Origin: Oceanospirillaceae bacterium UBA2001
Lineage (GTDB): Bacteria > Pseudomonadota > Gammaproteobacteria > Pseudomonadales > Balneatricaceae
DNA length: 19,635 nucleotides
Assembly (NCBI GenBank): GCA_002335115.1
Contig: DDCR01000046.1
Coordinates: forward strand, 1-19,635
Direction of reading: 5' to 3'
Of this stretch, positions 9,476-18,406 are shown one piece after another. Position numbers and translations under genes: made by a program. Below the pieces are notes generated by a model. It worked only from the letters and a program-made list of their open reading frames with translations. It was not told the origin of the DNA and did no database searches. The first letter of the stretch is position 1. The number at the start of each line of letters is the position of its first letter.

Positions 9476-11509
9476 TTGTTTAAGTTCCGAAAAGCCTCTG
9501 CAGGAATGCATGCGAACTTGCTGTTGTGGCTAAGTTTATCAATCCTTGTGTCTTTAGTATTTTTATTGGCCCTTCGTGTGGGTTTTTTACACTATTCCAT
9601 CTCTAATACCAGCCCCTTACTAATGCTTAATAATGACTTTTGGCAGGCATTATTTACTGGATTGCGGTTTGATATAGCCATACTCTTGCGCGCATTTTTG
9701 CCAATCTATTTGCTTTCACTACTAACTATGCCTTTTCCTCAAATTATCGGCAAAAGCATACTAAGGGTTGGTTACTGGTGGGGGACTATCCTAGTTGCAT
9801 TGACTTTAGCTTTGTCTGTTATCAACGTGGCGTATATCACATTTTTTAATGAGCCTTTAAATGCTTTTGCGATCGAGAGTGTTATCCACTATGAAGCAAA
9901 TGTTGTTTTTTCATCTATTGTGGGCTCAGGTAGTTTGCTAGTTTACGCCACAGTTCTAATTTTGGTGCCTTGCAGCATTTGGCTAATGATGCAGGTAAGC
10001 CAATGGCAGCAGCGCTTAAACCTTTTTTCTAACGTGGGTGTGTCGCAATCACTTGTCCTTGCTATTGTGGGATTTTTTCTAGTTATAACCCTAGGCCGTG
10101 GAAGTTTTGGTGCTTTCCCATTAAGTCATAGGCACCTCATCGTTTCAGTATCGCCAAGCTTTAATAATGTAGTTCCAAATGGTTTAGTATCTAGCTACTA
10201 TGCCGTTTTGGAGTATCTTGATTCAAGAGACCTTGCAATTGCTAATGACGAAGATGGGCGCATTCTCTTTGAGGCTTTTTATGGTTATGCCGCCTCTGAA
10301 GGTGAACTTTGGCCGCAGCTATTTACGCAAACTCAGACATCAAAGGCCCTGGAACATAATCCCCCCAATGTCGTACTTAATATCATGGAGAGTCTTGGTG
10401 CAGAACTTCTTCGGCCTGAATTCAACCAAACACATGATTGGGCAGCAGATTTAAGGGATCATCTTGATAATGATTTGGTGATGTCACGGTTTTTACCATC
10501 TCACAATGGTACTCAAAGTTCACTGATTAATCTTTTGGGAAATATCAATTACCCAACTGTCACCCAGTCTAAATATAAAAATATTTCTTTAATGACATCC
10601 GTAGCTAAGGTATTTAAAAAGGCAGGCTACAAAACCCTATTTGTTTACACAGGCTTCGAGGGGGAGCGAAACATTGCAAGCTACTTTAAGAGGCAAGGCT
10701 TTGATGAGTTTATTGGTGCCTCCAGTCTTAACGAGGTCTATGCTGACATGGAGACTAATATATGGGGAGGGGAAGATCGTTATTTGTTTGAATACATCAC
10801 CAAACGTTTGCTTGAGAAACCTGTGGATGAACCTCCACTTTTTATCATATCCCTGTCTATTAACAACCACCCACCTTATATTGCTTTAGATGAGATGAAC
10901 AAGGCACATTTGAGCTTAGACACTTTGGTTAGGGACAAGCTAGCTCAATTACCCCCAATTTCGATGTCTACCTATGAATACAGTAATCATTATCTAGGTG
11001 GGTTTATTAGTCAAATGAAATCGAGTAAGCGCAAGGATGATACAATTATAGCGGTCACAGGTGACCATGGTACAAGGGGCTTACGCAGTTTTTCGGGTTC
11101 TGCATTGCGTAACATCAGTGTGCCTTTTTACTTATATATTCCCCCAGTTTATGCACCTGAGTCTGAGTTAGACTTATTGCAGATCGCATCCCATAAAGAC
11201 ATCTTTCCAACCTTGTACCATTTATCTTTATCAGGGGCGTCCTATCCAAATTTAGGAAGAAATCTGTTTGATTTTGTAACAGAGGAAGATGTCCATGGTT
11301 TTGCTATGACTGAGCAATATTTTGTGAGTTCAAATGGTGCCGTAATGAAAGCCAAACCAAGTAATATATATCCATTTTTAAGTCACGATGATCTACAGTT
11401 AAAAGATGCCATAGCCTATAAAAAAACAGACCTCGTTTATCGTGGGAAAGCCTACGATGCTCTAAAAGACTGGATCATGCGTAAACAACTCACTAGAAAC
11501 TTAGAGTGA
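9476..11509 (+). CDS. LtaS/MdoB-type membrane sulfatase-family phosphotransferase
   Basis: An integral membrane enzyme of the alkaline phosphatase/sulfatase superfamily. Five hydrophobic segments (roughly residues 14-36, 60-82, 97-120, 150-170 and 190-206) are followed by an extracytoplasmic catalytic domain. That domain holds every key residue of LTA-synthase-like enzymes: metal-binding Glu305 in NIMESLGAE, nucleophile Thr346 in HNGTQSS, WGGEDRYLF, His465 in NNHPPY, and Asp530-His531 in TGDHGTRG. Known relatives transfer phosphoglycerol or phosphoethanolamine to glycans or lipids; the acceptor here is unknown. The start is uncertain: a TTG at 9476 (677 residues) or an ATG at 9506 (667 residues), both retaining all segments. 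The gene is visibly AT-richer than its neighbours and sits between murJ and ribF, which suggests insertion or transfer. Confidence 0.88.
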   Translation: MFKFRKASAGMHANLLLWLSLSILVSLVFLLALRVGFLHYSISNTSPLLMLNNDFWQALFTGLRFDIAILLRAFLPIYLLSLLTMPFPQIIGKSILRVGYWWGTILVALTLALSVINVAYITFFNEPLNAFAIESVIHYEANVVFSSIVGSGSLLVYATVLILVPCSIWLMMQVSQWQQRLNLFSNVGVSQSLVLAIVGFFLVITLGRGSFGAFPLSHRHLIVSVSPSFNNVVPNGLVSSYYAVLEYLDSRDLAIANDEDGRILFEAFYGYAASEGELWPQLFTQTQTSKALEHNPPNVVLNIMESLGAELLRPEFNQTHDWAADLRDHLDNDLVMSRFLPSHNGTQSSLINLLGNINYPTVTQSKYKNISLMTSVAKVFKKAGYKTLFVYTGFEGERNIASYFKRQGFDEFIGASSLNEVYADMETNIWGGEDRYLFEYITKRLLEKPVDEPPLFIISLSINNHPPYIALDEMNKAHLSLDTLVRDKLAQLPPISMSTYEYSNHYLGGFISQMKSSKRKDDTIIAVTGDHGTRGLRSFSGSALRNISVPFYLYIPPVYAPESELDLLQIASHKDIFPTLYHLSLSGASYPNLGRNLFDFVTEEDVHGFAMTEQYFVSSNGAVMKAKPSNIYPFLSHDDLQLKDAIAYKKTDLVYRGKAYDALKDWIMRKQLTRNLE

Positions 11510-11625
11510 TGAAGGCGTTTTTCCAACTACTTTTTGAAACTAACCCTATGTGGTGTTGTTAAGGCAGTGGCTTTTGGCTTAGAAACTAGCCCCATAAACC
11601 CCTCTCGGGGTTGCCATCATGTCAT

Positions 11626-11671
11626 CCCCTTGGCCAAAAAAATAAGGACTCAGCTTTTCAAGGGGTGTTTT
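11626..11671 (+). terminator. Possible terminator after the sulfatase gene
   Basis: CCCCTTG (11626-11632) and CAAGGGG (11659-11665) are exact complements, with an inner AAAA/TTTT pairing and a following TGTTTTCT. The loop is large and the T tract imperfect. A second hairpin AACCCC-TCTC-GGGGTT (11597-11612) lies just upstream but has no T tract. Confidence 0.4.
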
Positions 11672-11676
11672 CTAAG

Positions 11677-11705
11677 TCGCAAAATGAGTCTGGTCTGTAT
11701 ATAAT
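11677..11705 (+). promoter_or_regulatory. Candidate promoter for ribF-ileS-lspA-fkpB
   Basis: A perfect TATAAT (11700-11705) is preceded, after a 17-bp spacer, by TCGCAA (11677-11682, 3 of 6). The transcript would start near 11712, about 45 nt before the ribF ATG. Confidence 0.5.
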
Positions 11706-11756
11706 GCAAGGCTTACTTTTTGCTGAGGTCTTTAGCCTCACATTTGACGAGTGTTT

Positions 11757-12698
11757 ATGGAATTTATTCGTGGTCTTTACAACCTCAAGCCAGAGCATCG
11801 TGGCTGTGTGGCGACCATTGGAAATTTCGATGGTGTGCATGTCGGTCACCAACGAGTTCTGCGCCAAGTCAAGCTAAAAGCTATTCTGCAAGGTTTACCT
11901 GCAGCGGTTATTTTGTTTGAACCACAGCCGTTAGAATACTTTGCCAAGGATCAGGCGCCGCGTCGAATAACGCGATTAAGAGAAAAATTACGTTTACTAG
12001 AGCAATATGGTATTGATCAAGTACTGTGCCTGCGCTTTGATACTAAGTTACTCAGCCTGAGCGCCCATGACTTTATTCAGCAATTATTAGTCAGTGGATT
12101 AGCTGTAAGTCACTTTGTGGTCGGGGACGACTTTCGATTTGGTCAAGGCCGCACTGGCAACTTTGCACTCTTGCAAGCACAAGGTTTGAAACATGGTTTT
12201 GATGTGGAAAATACTCAAACCTGTGAACTCGATGGTGAACGTGTATCCAGTACTCGCATTCGTAATGCACTGGAAGTTCATGATTTAGAGGCAGTAAGGC
12301 GATTTATAGGGCGTCCTTTTATGGTCACTGGTAAAGTCGCTTATGGGCAGCAATTGGGCCGTAAGTTAGGCGTGCCTACGGCTAATATTCGTTTGCAAAA
12401 ACCACGGCCTGCGCTACAAGGTGTATATGCCACTTTGGTACATGGGTTATTAGACCGTCCTGTTACTAGTGTGGCCAATATTGGTTACCGGCCCACAGTG
12501 GCTGGGGTTCAGCCCCAATTAGAAGTTCACCTATTTGATTTTAGTGGCGATTTTTATGGTAAAACCATCAGTGTGGAAATTTGCCAGTTTATTCGTAGTG
12601 AACAAAAATTTGATGGACTTGCCCAACTGCAAATCCAAATAGGACTCGATATGCAAACCGCTAAAGATTTTTTTGCTGCTGCACCAAGCACCCCTTAA
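11757..12698 (+). CDS. ribF: Bifunctional riboflavin kinase/FAD synthetase (RibF)
   Basis: Makes FMN from riboflavin and then FAD. The N-terminal nucleotidyltransferase domain has TIGNFDGVHVGHQ (residues about 20-32) and the SSTRIRNAL motif. The C-terminal flavokinase domain has the RKLGVPTANI motif, followed by GVYATLV and the ANIGYRPTV block. From the ATG at 11757 (MEFIRGLYNL) the product is 313 residues, the same length as E. coli RibF and with an aligned N-terminus. A GTG six bases upstream is in frame but unlikely to be the start, because the ACGAG site fits the ATG. ileS follows after 30 nt, the classic ribF-ileS-lspA order. Confidence 0.96.
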   Translation: MEFIRGLYNLKPEHRGCVATIGNFDGVHVGHQRVLRQVKLKAILQGLPAAVILFEPQPLEYFAKDQAPRRITRLREKLRLLEQYGIDQVLCLRFDTKLLSLSAHDFIQQLLVSGLAVSHFVVGDDFRFGQGRTGNFALLQAQGLKHGFDVENTQTCELDGERVSSTRIRNALEVHDLEAVRRFIGRPFMVTGKVAYGQQLGRKLGVPTANIRLQKPRPALQGVYATLVHGLLDRPVTSVANIGYRPTVAGVQPQLEVHLFDFSGDFYGKTISVEICQFIRSEQKFDGLAQLQIQIGLDMQTAKDFFAAAPSTP

Positions 12699-12728
12699 TT
12701 GAATATTATTTAATAAGTGACCCTAAGT

Positions 12729-15521
12729 ATGAGTGACCATAAATCCACCTTGAACTTACCTCAAACTGACTTTCCAATGCGAGGTAACTTAGCCCAGCGT
12801 GAGCCTAAAATACTCAAAAAGTGGCAGCAAATGGATCTTTATAATAAGTTGCGCACTGTTGGCAAAGGCCGTGAACCATTTATTCTGCATGATGGTCCTC
12901 CCTATGCCAATGGTGATATTCATATTGGTCATGCGGTCAATAAAATATTAAAAGATATCATTGTAAAGTCGAAGACCCTCAGTGGGTTTGATGCTCCCTA
13001 CGTACCCGGTTGGGACTGCCATGGACTACCTATTGAACATAAGGTAGAGCAAAAAATTGGTAAAGCGGGTAACAAGGTCACCCATGCAGTATTCCGTGAA
13101 AAGTGCCGCATCTATGCAGAAAAACAAGTGGCCGGTCAAATGGCTGACTTTGTGCGTCTTGGCATTATTGGTGACTGGGAAAATCCCTATAAGACCATGC
13201 GCTTTGAGACTGAAGCCAATATTATTCGTTCTTTAGGTAAGATCGTCGCTAATGGTCATTTGGTTAAAGGCTATAAACCCGTCTACTGGAGTGTGGTTGG
13301 TGCTTCTGCCTTGGCAGAGGCCGAAGTGGAATATCAGGACAAGGTATCCTTATCCGTTGATGTGAGATATAAGGTGTTAGACCCCCATGCGTGGCATAAA
13401 GCCTTTGGCGTAGTGACTGATTTGCCAACCTCGGTAGTCATTTGGACCACGACCCCTTGGACCTTACCCTCGAGCCAAGCAGTGAGTATGCATGCTGAAT
13501 TTGTTTATGTTCTAGTGCAAGTGAATGGCGAATGCCAAGTGTTTGCTAAAGACCTTGTTGCCAGCGCTATGGAGCGTTATGGCGTTAATGATTTTAAAAT
13601 ATTGGGTGAAGCTAAGGGCCAAATGTTAGAAAATTTAGCGTTACAGCATCCATTTTATGATGCCCGCCAAGTGCCTTTGATTCTAGGTGATCATGTGACT
13701 ACAGAAGCGGGTACTGGCAGTGTGCATACCTCTCCAGATCATGGTGTGGATGATTTTAATGTTGGTCGTACTTATGGCATTGGCACCCTCAATTTAGTCG
13801 ATGACAATGGTGTATTTGTTGATGCAGCGGGCGAGTTCTCGGGCGCCCATGTCTATAAGGTGGATGATCAGGTCGTTGCAGCACTAGAAGCCCATGGCAC
13901 CTTGGTGCACCAAGCTAAAATTACCCATAGCTATGCCCACTGCTGGCGCACCAAGACTCCACTCATTTACCGTGCTACGCCCCAGTGGTTTATTTCCATG
14001 TCAGAAAATGGCCTGTTAGAGCAGGCTTTGGATGCAGTAAAAAACGTCGATTGGCACCCAGAATGGGGCGCAGCTCGTATTTCTGGCATGCTGTCATCAA
14101 GCCCAGATTGGTGTGTGTCTCGCCAACGAACTTGGGGTGTGCCCATTACTTTATTTGTTAATCGACACACGCAAGAGCTGCACCCGCGCACGGCTGAGTT
14201 ATTCGAAAAAGTGGCACAAAAAGTAGCTGAACATGGCATTGATGCATGGTTTGATTTGGAGACTAAAGATCTTTTGGGTGCTGAGGCTGAAGATTATCAA
14301 AAAGTCACGGACACCATGGACGTTTGGTTTGATTCGGGTACTACCCACTTTTCTGTGTTAGAGCAACGCCCTGAACTGCGTTTCCCAGCAGATCTTTATC
14401 TTGAGGGTTCAGATCAACATCGAGGCTGGTTCCAATCGTCACTAAAAACCTCTATTGCGATGCATGGTGTAGCGCCTTATAAGGGTGTGTTGACCCATGG
14501 CTTTACTGTGGATGGCCAAGGACGAAAAATGTCTAAGTCCATTGGCAACGTGATGTCACCGCAAAAAGTTTGCAATACTTTAGGGGCAGATATTATCCGT
14601 CTGTGGGTGGCCTCTTCAGACTTTAGTGCTGAGATGGCCGTGTCTGATGAAATTCTGAATCGCACAGCTGATGCATACCGTCGTATTCGCAATACTGCGC
14701 GCTTTTTATTATCAAACCTCAATGGTTTTGCACCTGCTGATAACTTAGTTGCAGTTGATGACATGCTGGCTTTAGATCAATGGGTACTGAGCCGTGCGGG
14801 GGAACTTCAAGTAGAAATTGAGGCGGCCTATCATAGTTATAACTTCCATGCGGTGTATCAAAAAATCACTCATTTTTGTTCACAAGACTTAGGTGGTTTT
14901 TATCTAGACATTATAAAAGACCGTCAGTACACCTGCGCTGCAGACAGCCTTGCTCGGCGCTCCGCGCAGACAGCTATGTTTCATCTCATCGAAACGATGA
15001 CTCGCTGGATCGCACCCATCTTAAGTTTCACTGCTGATGAGTTGTGGGATCATATTCCAGGAACACGGGCCGACTCCGTGCAGTTAGACACTTGGTATGC
15101 TATCCCTCAGGCCAAGGTAACCAATATGACGGCCGACTACTGGGCTCAAATCATGAGTGTTAAGCAGGCGGTCAATAAATGTTTAGAAACCCATCGTAAT
15201 CAAGGTGTGATTGGTGGTTCTTTGAGTGCTGAAATCACTTTATACGCAGCGCCAGAGTTACATGCCCAGCTTGAGCAATTGGGGGATGAGTTGCGCTTTG
15301 TATTGCTCACTTCAAAAGCTTCTCTTGCGACTGATCAAAGTTGTGGGGAAGAGACAGAGTGTGCTGGCTTGCGGGTTGATATACTCGCCTCAAGGCACAT
15401 GAAGTGTGAGCGCTGTTGGCACCATCGCCCAGATGTAGGCGTGGTTGCTGAAGAGCCAGAACTTTGTGGTCGTTGTGTTGACAATGTGAGTGGTGATGGT
15501 GAGGTACGTCACTTTGCCTAA
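12729..15521 (+). CDS. ileS: Isoleucyl-tRNA synthetase
   Basis: Class I aminoacyl-tRNA synthetase that charges tRNA-Ile, with an editing domain removing valine. The order is the HIGH motif within [13 protein letters not shown] (HIGH at 65-68), the CP1 editing insert ([10 protein letters not shown], then [15 protein letters not shown]), KMSKS at 600-604, an anticodon-binding helical region, and a C-terminal zinc site with Cys893, Cys896, Cys913 and Cys916. This is the bacterial type-1 IleRS architecture. Length is 930, against 938 in E. coli. The ATG at 12729 ([11 protein letters not shown]) aligns with E. coli MSDYKSTLNLP. A GTG at 12717 is in frame but not needed. The ribosome site is weak, which may reflect coupling to ribF. 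Confidence 0.97.
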   Translation: MSDHKSTLNLPQTDFPMRGNLAQREPKILKKWQQMDLYNKLRTVGKGREPFILHDGPPYANGDIHIGHAVNKILKDIIVKSKTLSGFDAPYVPGWDCHGLPIEHKVEQKIGKAGNKVTHAVFREKCRIYAEKQVAGQMADFVRLGIIGDWENPYKTMRFETEANIIRSLGKIVANGHLVKGYKPVYWSVVGASALAEAEVEYQDKVSLSVDVRYKVLDPHAWHKAFGVVTDLPTSVVIWTTTPWTLPSSQAVSMHAEFVYVLVQVNGECQVFAKDLVASAMERYGVNDFKILGEAKGQMLENLALQHPFYDARQVPLILGDHVTTEAGTGSVHTSPDHGVDDFNVGRTYGIGTLNLVDDNGVFVDAAGEFSGAHVYKVDDQVVAALEAHGTLVHQAKITHSYAHCWRTKTPLIYRATPQWFISMSENGLLEQALDAVKNVDWHPEWGAARISGMLSSSPDWCVSRQRTWGVPITLFVNRHTQELHPRTAELFEKVAQKVAEHGIDAWFDLETKDLLGAEAEDYQKVTDTMDVWFDSGTTHFSVLEQRPELRFPADLYLEGSDQHRGWFQSSLKTSIAMHGVAPYKGVLTHGFTVDGQGRKMSKSIGNVMSPQKVCNTLGADIIRLWVASSDFSAEMAVSDEILNRTADAYRRIRNTARFLLSNLNGFAPADNLVAVDDMLALDQWVLSRAGELQVEIEAAYHSYNFHAVYQKITHFCSQDLGGFYLDIIKDRQYTCAADSLARRSAQTAMFHLIETMTRWIAPILSFTADELWDHIPGTRADSVQLDTWYAIPQAKVTNMTADYWAQIMSVKQAVNKCLETHRNQGVIGGSLSAEITLYAAPELHAQLEQLGDELRFVLLTSKASLATDQSCGEETECAGLRVDILASRHMKCERCWHHRPDVGVVAEEPELCGRCVDNVSGDGEVRHFA

Positions 15522-16023
15522 GGTGCTAGAAACGTCAGCCTTGAAGCGTTTCATAGGGTTAATCATGGTGTTATGGGTTTTGGATCTATACATCAAATGG
15601 CTCATCAGCCAGCATTTTAACTATGCAGAAAGGCTCAATATACTGCCCTTTTTTGACCTTATTTTAGTGCACAATAAGGGAGCTGCCTTTAGTTTTTTAG
15701 CCTCGCAGCCAGGTTGGCAAAGGTGGTTTTTTTCCATTATCGCCTTGGGCATTAGTATATGGCTCATCATGTGGTTAAGACGCACGCCTAAACATCAAAC
15801 TTTATTGGGGCTGAGCTTAAGCTTGGTATTGGCGGGTGCTCTTGGCAATTTGGTTGACCGCTTGGTTAACGGTTATGTAGTCGATTACCTTTTGGTTTAT
15901 TACCCACCTTATTACTTCCCAGCATTTAATTTGGCAGATAGTGTCATTTTTATAGGAGTGGTGGGTTTATTTATAGATTTTTGGCAAACAGAAAAGGCAG
16001 CAAAGCGTGACTCAGAGCGTTAA
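15514..16023 (+). CDS. lspA: Lipoprotein signal peptidase (LspA)
   Basis: Inner-membrane aspartyl protease (signal peptidase II) that removes the signal peptide from diacylglyceryl-modified prolipoproteins. About four membrane segments are present. The conserved aspartates are visible: Asp115 in GNLVDR, Asp124 in VVDYL and Asp142 in [15 protein letters not shown] is another family block. The start is uncertain. In-frame candidates are ATG 15496 (175 residues), TTG 15514 (169) and several GTGs. I prefer TTG 15514, which has GTGAGG about 9 nt upstream, places the first membrane segment as in E. coli LspA and overlaps the ileS stop by 8 nt. ATG 15496 remains possible. The 3' end overlaps fkpB. 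Confidence 0.94.
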   Translation: MPKVLETSALKRFIGLIMVLWVLDLYIKWLISQHFNYAERLNILPFFDLILVHNKGAAFSFLASQPGWQRWFFSIIALGISIWLIMWLRRTPKHQTLLGLSLSLVLAGALGNLVDRLVNGYVVDYLLVYYPPYYFPAFNLADSVIFIGVVGLFIDFWQTEKAAKRDSER

Positions 16024-16438
16024 CGCATCATCCCATTTGACATTAAATTTCGCCTTACATCATGCTAATGGCGCCACCATAGACAGTACCTTTGATAAAG
16101 CTCCTGTAGAACTTACTATTGGTGATGGTAATTTACTGGCTGGTTTTGAGGCCTGTTTGATCGGGCTGATGGTCGGTGATCACAAAACCTTTACTGTGGC
16201 TCCAGAAAATGGCTTTGGCCAACACAATCCTGCTAACTTACAAACCCTTAAGCGGCATCAATTTGGCCCTGACATGGTGCTAGAGCAGGGTCTTGTTGTG
16301 AGTTTCTCTGATGCGGCTAACACGGAGTTACCCGGGGTCGTAAAAACCATCGATGGCGACGACGTAGTGATGGATTTTAATCACCCATTAGCAGGAGTGG
16401 AACTCAAATTCGAAGTGCAAATTATCACTGTCTGGTGA
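16007..16438 (+). CDS. fkpB: FKBP-type peptidyl-prolyl isomerase FkpB (SlpA-like)
   Basis: A small cytosolic SlyD/FkpB-type prolyl isomerase. The 143-residue product shows the FKBP half-domain with the inserted flap: GATIDSTF, a GDGNLLAGFEACLIGLMVGD segment, and the C-terminal block DFNHPLAGVELKFEVQI that characterises the SlyD/FkpB group. It lacks the His-rich metal-binding tail of SlyD, so FkpB is the better name. The start is a GTG at 16007, inside the last 17 nt of lspA in another frame, with AAGG about 11 nt upstream. It closes the ribF-ileS-lspA-fkpB set. In many gammaproteobacteria ispH comes next, but it is absent here. Confidence 0.94.
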   Translation: MTQSVNASSHLTLNFALHHANGATIDSTFDKAPVELTIGDGNLLAGFEACLIGLMVGDHKTFTVAPENGFGQHNPANLQTLKRHQFGPDMVLEQGLVVSFSDAANTELPGVVKTIDGDDVVMDFNHPLAGVELKFEVQIITVW

Positions 16439-16470
16439 TATTGGCCCTTAAAAACACCAGGTGCTGCTAT

Positions 16471-16497
16471 TTGCAAAGCATGGCCATACGAGATAAT
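16471..16497 (+). promoter_or_regulatory. Weak candidate promoter for the minor pilin genes
   Basis: TTGCAA (16471-16476, 4 of 6) and GATAAT (16492-16497, 5 of 6) lie in the 106-nt gap before the first pilin gene, but the spacer is only 15 bp. Read as TAATTT, the spacer would be 17 bp with a poorer -10. Confidence 0.3.
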
Positions 16498-16544
16498 TTA
16501 GCAAACTGAGCTACACTTAGACAGCAGCCAATAAGGATGTTGTC

Positions 16545-17078
16545 ATGCGCTTATTCCAATCTCAGTTAAAATATTCTTGTGTTTGTTCCGCTTGGAGCTT
16601 ACTTGAACTGCTGATTGTTTTGGCTCTCATGGCTATTTTGGCCAGCCTAGGCCTCCCTCAAATTTACTCTGCCTGGCATCTGCAATCTTTGCATGATGAA
16701 GGTCAAAAGTTAGCTCAACAAATTCGTTTTGCCCGCTTCACGAGTCTACAAAAAAGCGCCAAGGTGAGCTTATGCTGGTCTCAGGTGTGTGGTTCGTCAG
16801 CAGGTTTTTTGGTCTACTTAGATGCGAATAAAGATGGCCTCTGGCAAGCCTCAGAAACCCCTTTATCACAATGGCAAATAAACAAGCGTCTATCTTTTCA
16901 GTTTAACCGTGGCCACCAAGTTAGTTTCAATCGCGCAGGTAATACGGCCCAATCGGGCACCATGGTTCTGTGCCTTGCTGAGGTTAATTATGCCGCTGAT
17001 CATCAACAAACTTTGGGTTACGCATTAGTTATATCGTCAAGTGGGCGAGTGCGAAAAACGACAGCGCCATGCATTTAG
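16545..17078 (+). CDS. GspH/FimT-family type IV minor pilin
   Basis: A 177-residue prepilin-like protein expected to be cut by the prepilin peptidase and inserted in the inner membrane, where minor pilins prime pilus assembly. A short leader with two Cys precedes a hydrophobic helix SLLELLIVLALMAILASLGLP containing the conserved Glu at +5 and Pro. The region after it (LAQQIRFARFTSLQKS, then VSLCWSQVCGSS and a SSSGRVRK end) fits the GspH/FimT/FimU domain. The residue before the cleavage point is Ala (SA|WSLLE), not the usual Gly. FimT and FimU cannot be separated by eye. It starts the five-gene pilin chain and overlaps pilV by 10 nt. Confidence 0.85.
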   Translation: MRLFQSQLKYSCVCSAWSLLELLIVLALMAILASLGLPQIYSAWHLQSLHDEGQKLAQQIRFARFTSLQKSAKVSLCWSQVCGSSAGFLVYLDANKDGLWQASETPLSQWQINKRLSFQFNRGHQVSFNRAGNTAQSGTMVLCLAEVNYAADHQQTLGYALVISSSGRVRKTTAPCI

Positions 17079-17572
17079 GTCAACTGCCAATCAATCAAAA
17101 AAACCACCACAATGGTCGTCAATATGGCTTGGCACTGATCGAAGTACTGTTAAGCCTAGGTTTGTCTAGCGTGATGTTTTTATTACTTTTTACAGCTCAA
17201 AGTCATAGTCAAAAAGTGCTCATTTACAGTCAGCAACTGCATTATGCTAATCGCCTATTGGATCAAGTAGTCAAGCAGGTATGGGCCTATCCCAACCACT
17301 ATCAATGGCTGGACAGTAAATCAATGGCGACACTCACAGGCTGCTTAAATGGCAGCTACTGTAGTCCAATAACAATGGCTCAAGCGTGGGCAAGCCATTG
17401 GCAATCGAAATTGCAGCCACTACCTAATGCTGAACTTCACATAAAATGCGCTCATAAATGCAGCAGTGGTGGGGTGTTGGTTATTCAATTAAGGTGGTCT
17501 CAAGCACTTTCGGGTGCGGTGGGTCAATGCCCGACGGAGGTCGTGTGTGTGTCCATAAAAATGGCCCTCTAA
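17069..17572 (+). CDS. pilV: Type IV pilus minor pilin PilV-like
   Basis: A 167-residue prepilin with a 19-20 residue charged leader ending in Gly, then LALIEVLLSLGLSSVMFLLLF, which has Glu at +5, the type III cleavage signature. The IEVLLSL helix followed by a periplasmic region containing two Cys pairs (CLNGSYC, CAHKC) fits the PilV/GspI-like family. It begins inside the end of the FimT-like gene and its TAA stop overlaps the next ATG (TAATG), so translation is probably coupled. The order after fimT/fimU is the usual place for pilV. Confidence in the exact subfamily is moderate. Confidence 0.8.
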   Translation: MHLGQLPINQKNHHNGRQYGLALIEVLLSLGLSSVMFLLLFTAQSHSQKVLIYSQQLHYANRLLDQVVKQVWAYPNHYQWLDSKSMATLTGCLNGSYCSPITMAQAWASHWQSKLQPLPNAELHIKCAHKCSSGGVLVIQLRWSQALSGAVGQCPTEVVCVSIKMAL

Positions 17573-18174
17573 TGGCATCTGACAGTTTATACGGCTTTAC
17601 CCTTTTAGAAATGGTGCTCAGCCTAGCCTTTGCAGGGCTAATTATGGTGGCCATTATGGCCAGTTTAGTGCAGTTCAATGAACATAAATTATTAGCCCAG
17701 GTAGTCGTCAAGGCGCAATCCCAAAGTCAGTTGGCGGTAGCTCAACTACTCAATGACTGGCGTCATTTATGTGGTGCTGGGGTGACCCATGGTAATGATC
17801 AAAAAATCACCCTAATGCGTTCCTATCAAGGTCGCTGTGTGCACTATGAATATGCCCATAACGCTCGTGCACACGGCCTAACACGGCGCAGACATGGAGG
17901 CCGATCGAGTGGCTTTTTAGCAAACATTGAAGCCATGGATCTGTCTTTTGGCATCGATAGTGATCAAGACTGCCAAATTGATCAGTGGCGTCCGAGTTAT
18001 CAAATTAATGGGTTAGTAAAATTACATCAAGTGAGGGTCAGTTTACAGTTGAGGCTTGGAGCGAGTCGACAGTTAAGAGCGCTAGGGAAAAGTCAGTGGG
18101 AATGGCATGGAGAAGATGAAGTAGTGCTGCATAGAGTGATGTTTATTTGGCGTTTAGATCATGTGTGTGCCTAA
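17572..18174 (+). CDS. pilW: Type IV pilus minor pilin PilW-like
   Basis: A 200-residue prepilin starting MASDSLYG|FTLLEMVLSLAFAGLIMV, with a canonical Gly at -1, Phe at +1 and Glu at +5. The short leader and large periplasmic part (QLLNDWRHLCGAG, FGIDSDQDCQIDQW) fit PilW/GspJ-like pseudopilins, though it is shorter than Pseudomonas PilW. The open frame extends 38 codons upstream into pilV, but the ATG at 17572 is chosen because it gives a standard leader and shares a base with the pilV stop. It overlaps the next small gene by 14 nt. Confidence 0.8.
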   Translation: MASDSLYGFTLLEMVLSLAFAGLIMVAIMASLVQFNEHKLLAQVVVKAQSQSQLAVAQLLNDWRHLCGAGVTHGNDQKITLMRSYQGRCVHYEYAHNARAHGLTRRRHGGRSSGFLANIEAMDLSFGIDSDQDCQIDQWRPSYQINGLVKLHQVRVSLQLRLGASRQLRALGKSQWEWHGEDEVVLHRVMFIWRLDHVCA

Positions 18175-18406
18175 CCCTCCGGGCTTTGGGCCCCATTTAA
18201 TACCATGCTGTCGATGCTCACAACAGGGTTGGTTGTTATTAACTCTAGTAATGGTGATATCGTTGGTTGCTGCCGGTGTGGTGATGTTAATGTCACAGGC
18301 GCATTTGAGTTTGCGCATGACAAGACAAGAGCATCAGGCAATCCAACAAACGGTCAACAAATGGCCGCCCTTGCTTCAGCAGAGGGTGTATGTCGATGCG
18401 CCGTGA
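18161..18406 (+). CDS. Very short PilX/GspK-like pilin protein
   Basis: An 81-residue protein. A 22-residue N-terminal stretch with a CCRC motif leads to QQG|WLLLTLVMVISLVAAGVVMLM, one hydrophobic helix, then an amphipathic stretch (RMTRQEHQAIQQTVNKW) and an abrupt end. Gly before the helix and Thr rather than Glu at +5 resemble the PilX/GspK group, which lacks Glu5. Its position between pilW and pilE is where pilX lies. Known PilX proteins are about twice as long, so the globular domain is missing. It may be a truncated remnant or a minimal helix-only minor pilin. It overlaps pilW by 14 nt and pilE by 17 nt in other frames. Confidence 0.6.
   Translation: MCVPNPPGFGPHLIPCCRCSQQGWLLLTLVMVISLVAAGVVMLMSQAHLSLRMTRQEHQAIQQTVNKWPPLLQQRVYVDAP

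Noticed and set aside
11597..11612. AACCCC-TCTC-GGGGTT hairpin as the sulfatase terminator
   Set aside because: The stem is good but no T tract follows. The weaker pairing at 11626-11665 is a better, still uncertain, candidate.
11611..11920. Small open frames before and within the ribF start, on both strands
   Set aside because: They overlap the ribF promoter and the conserved RibF N-terminus and show no recognisable features.
17458..17571. 38-codon upstream extension of the PilW frame
   Set aside because: It lies inside pilV in another frame. The ATG at 17572 gives a standard short prepilin leader and a TAATG overlap.
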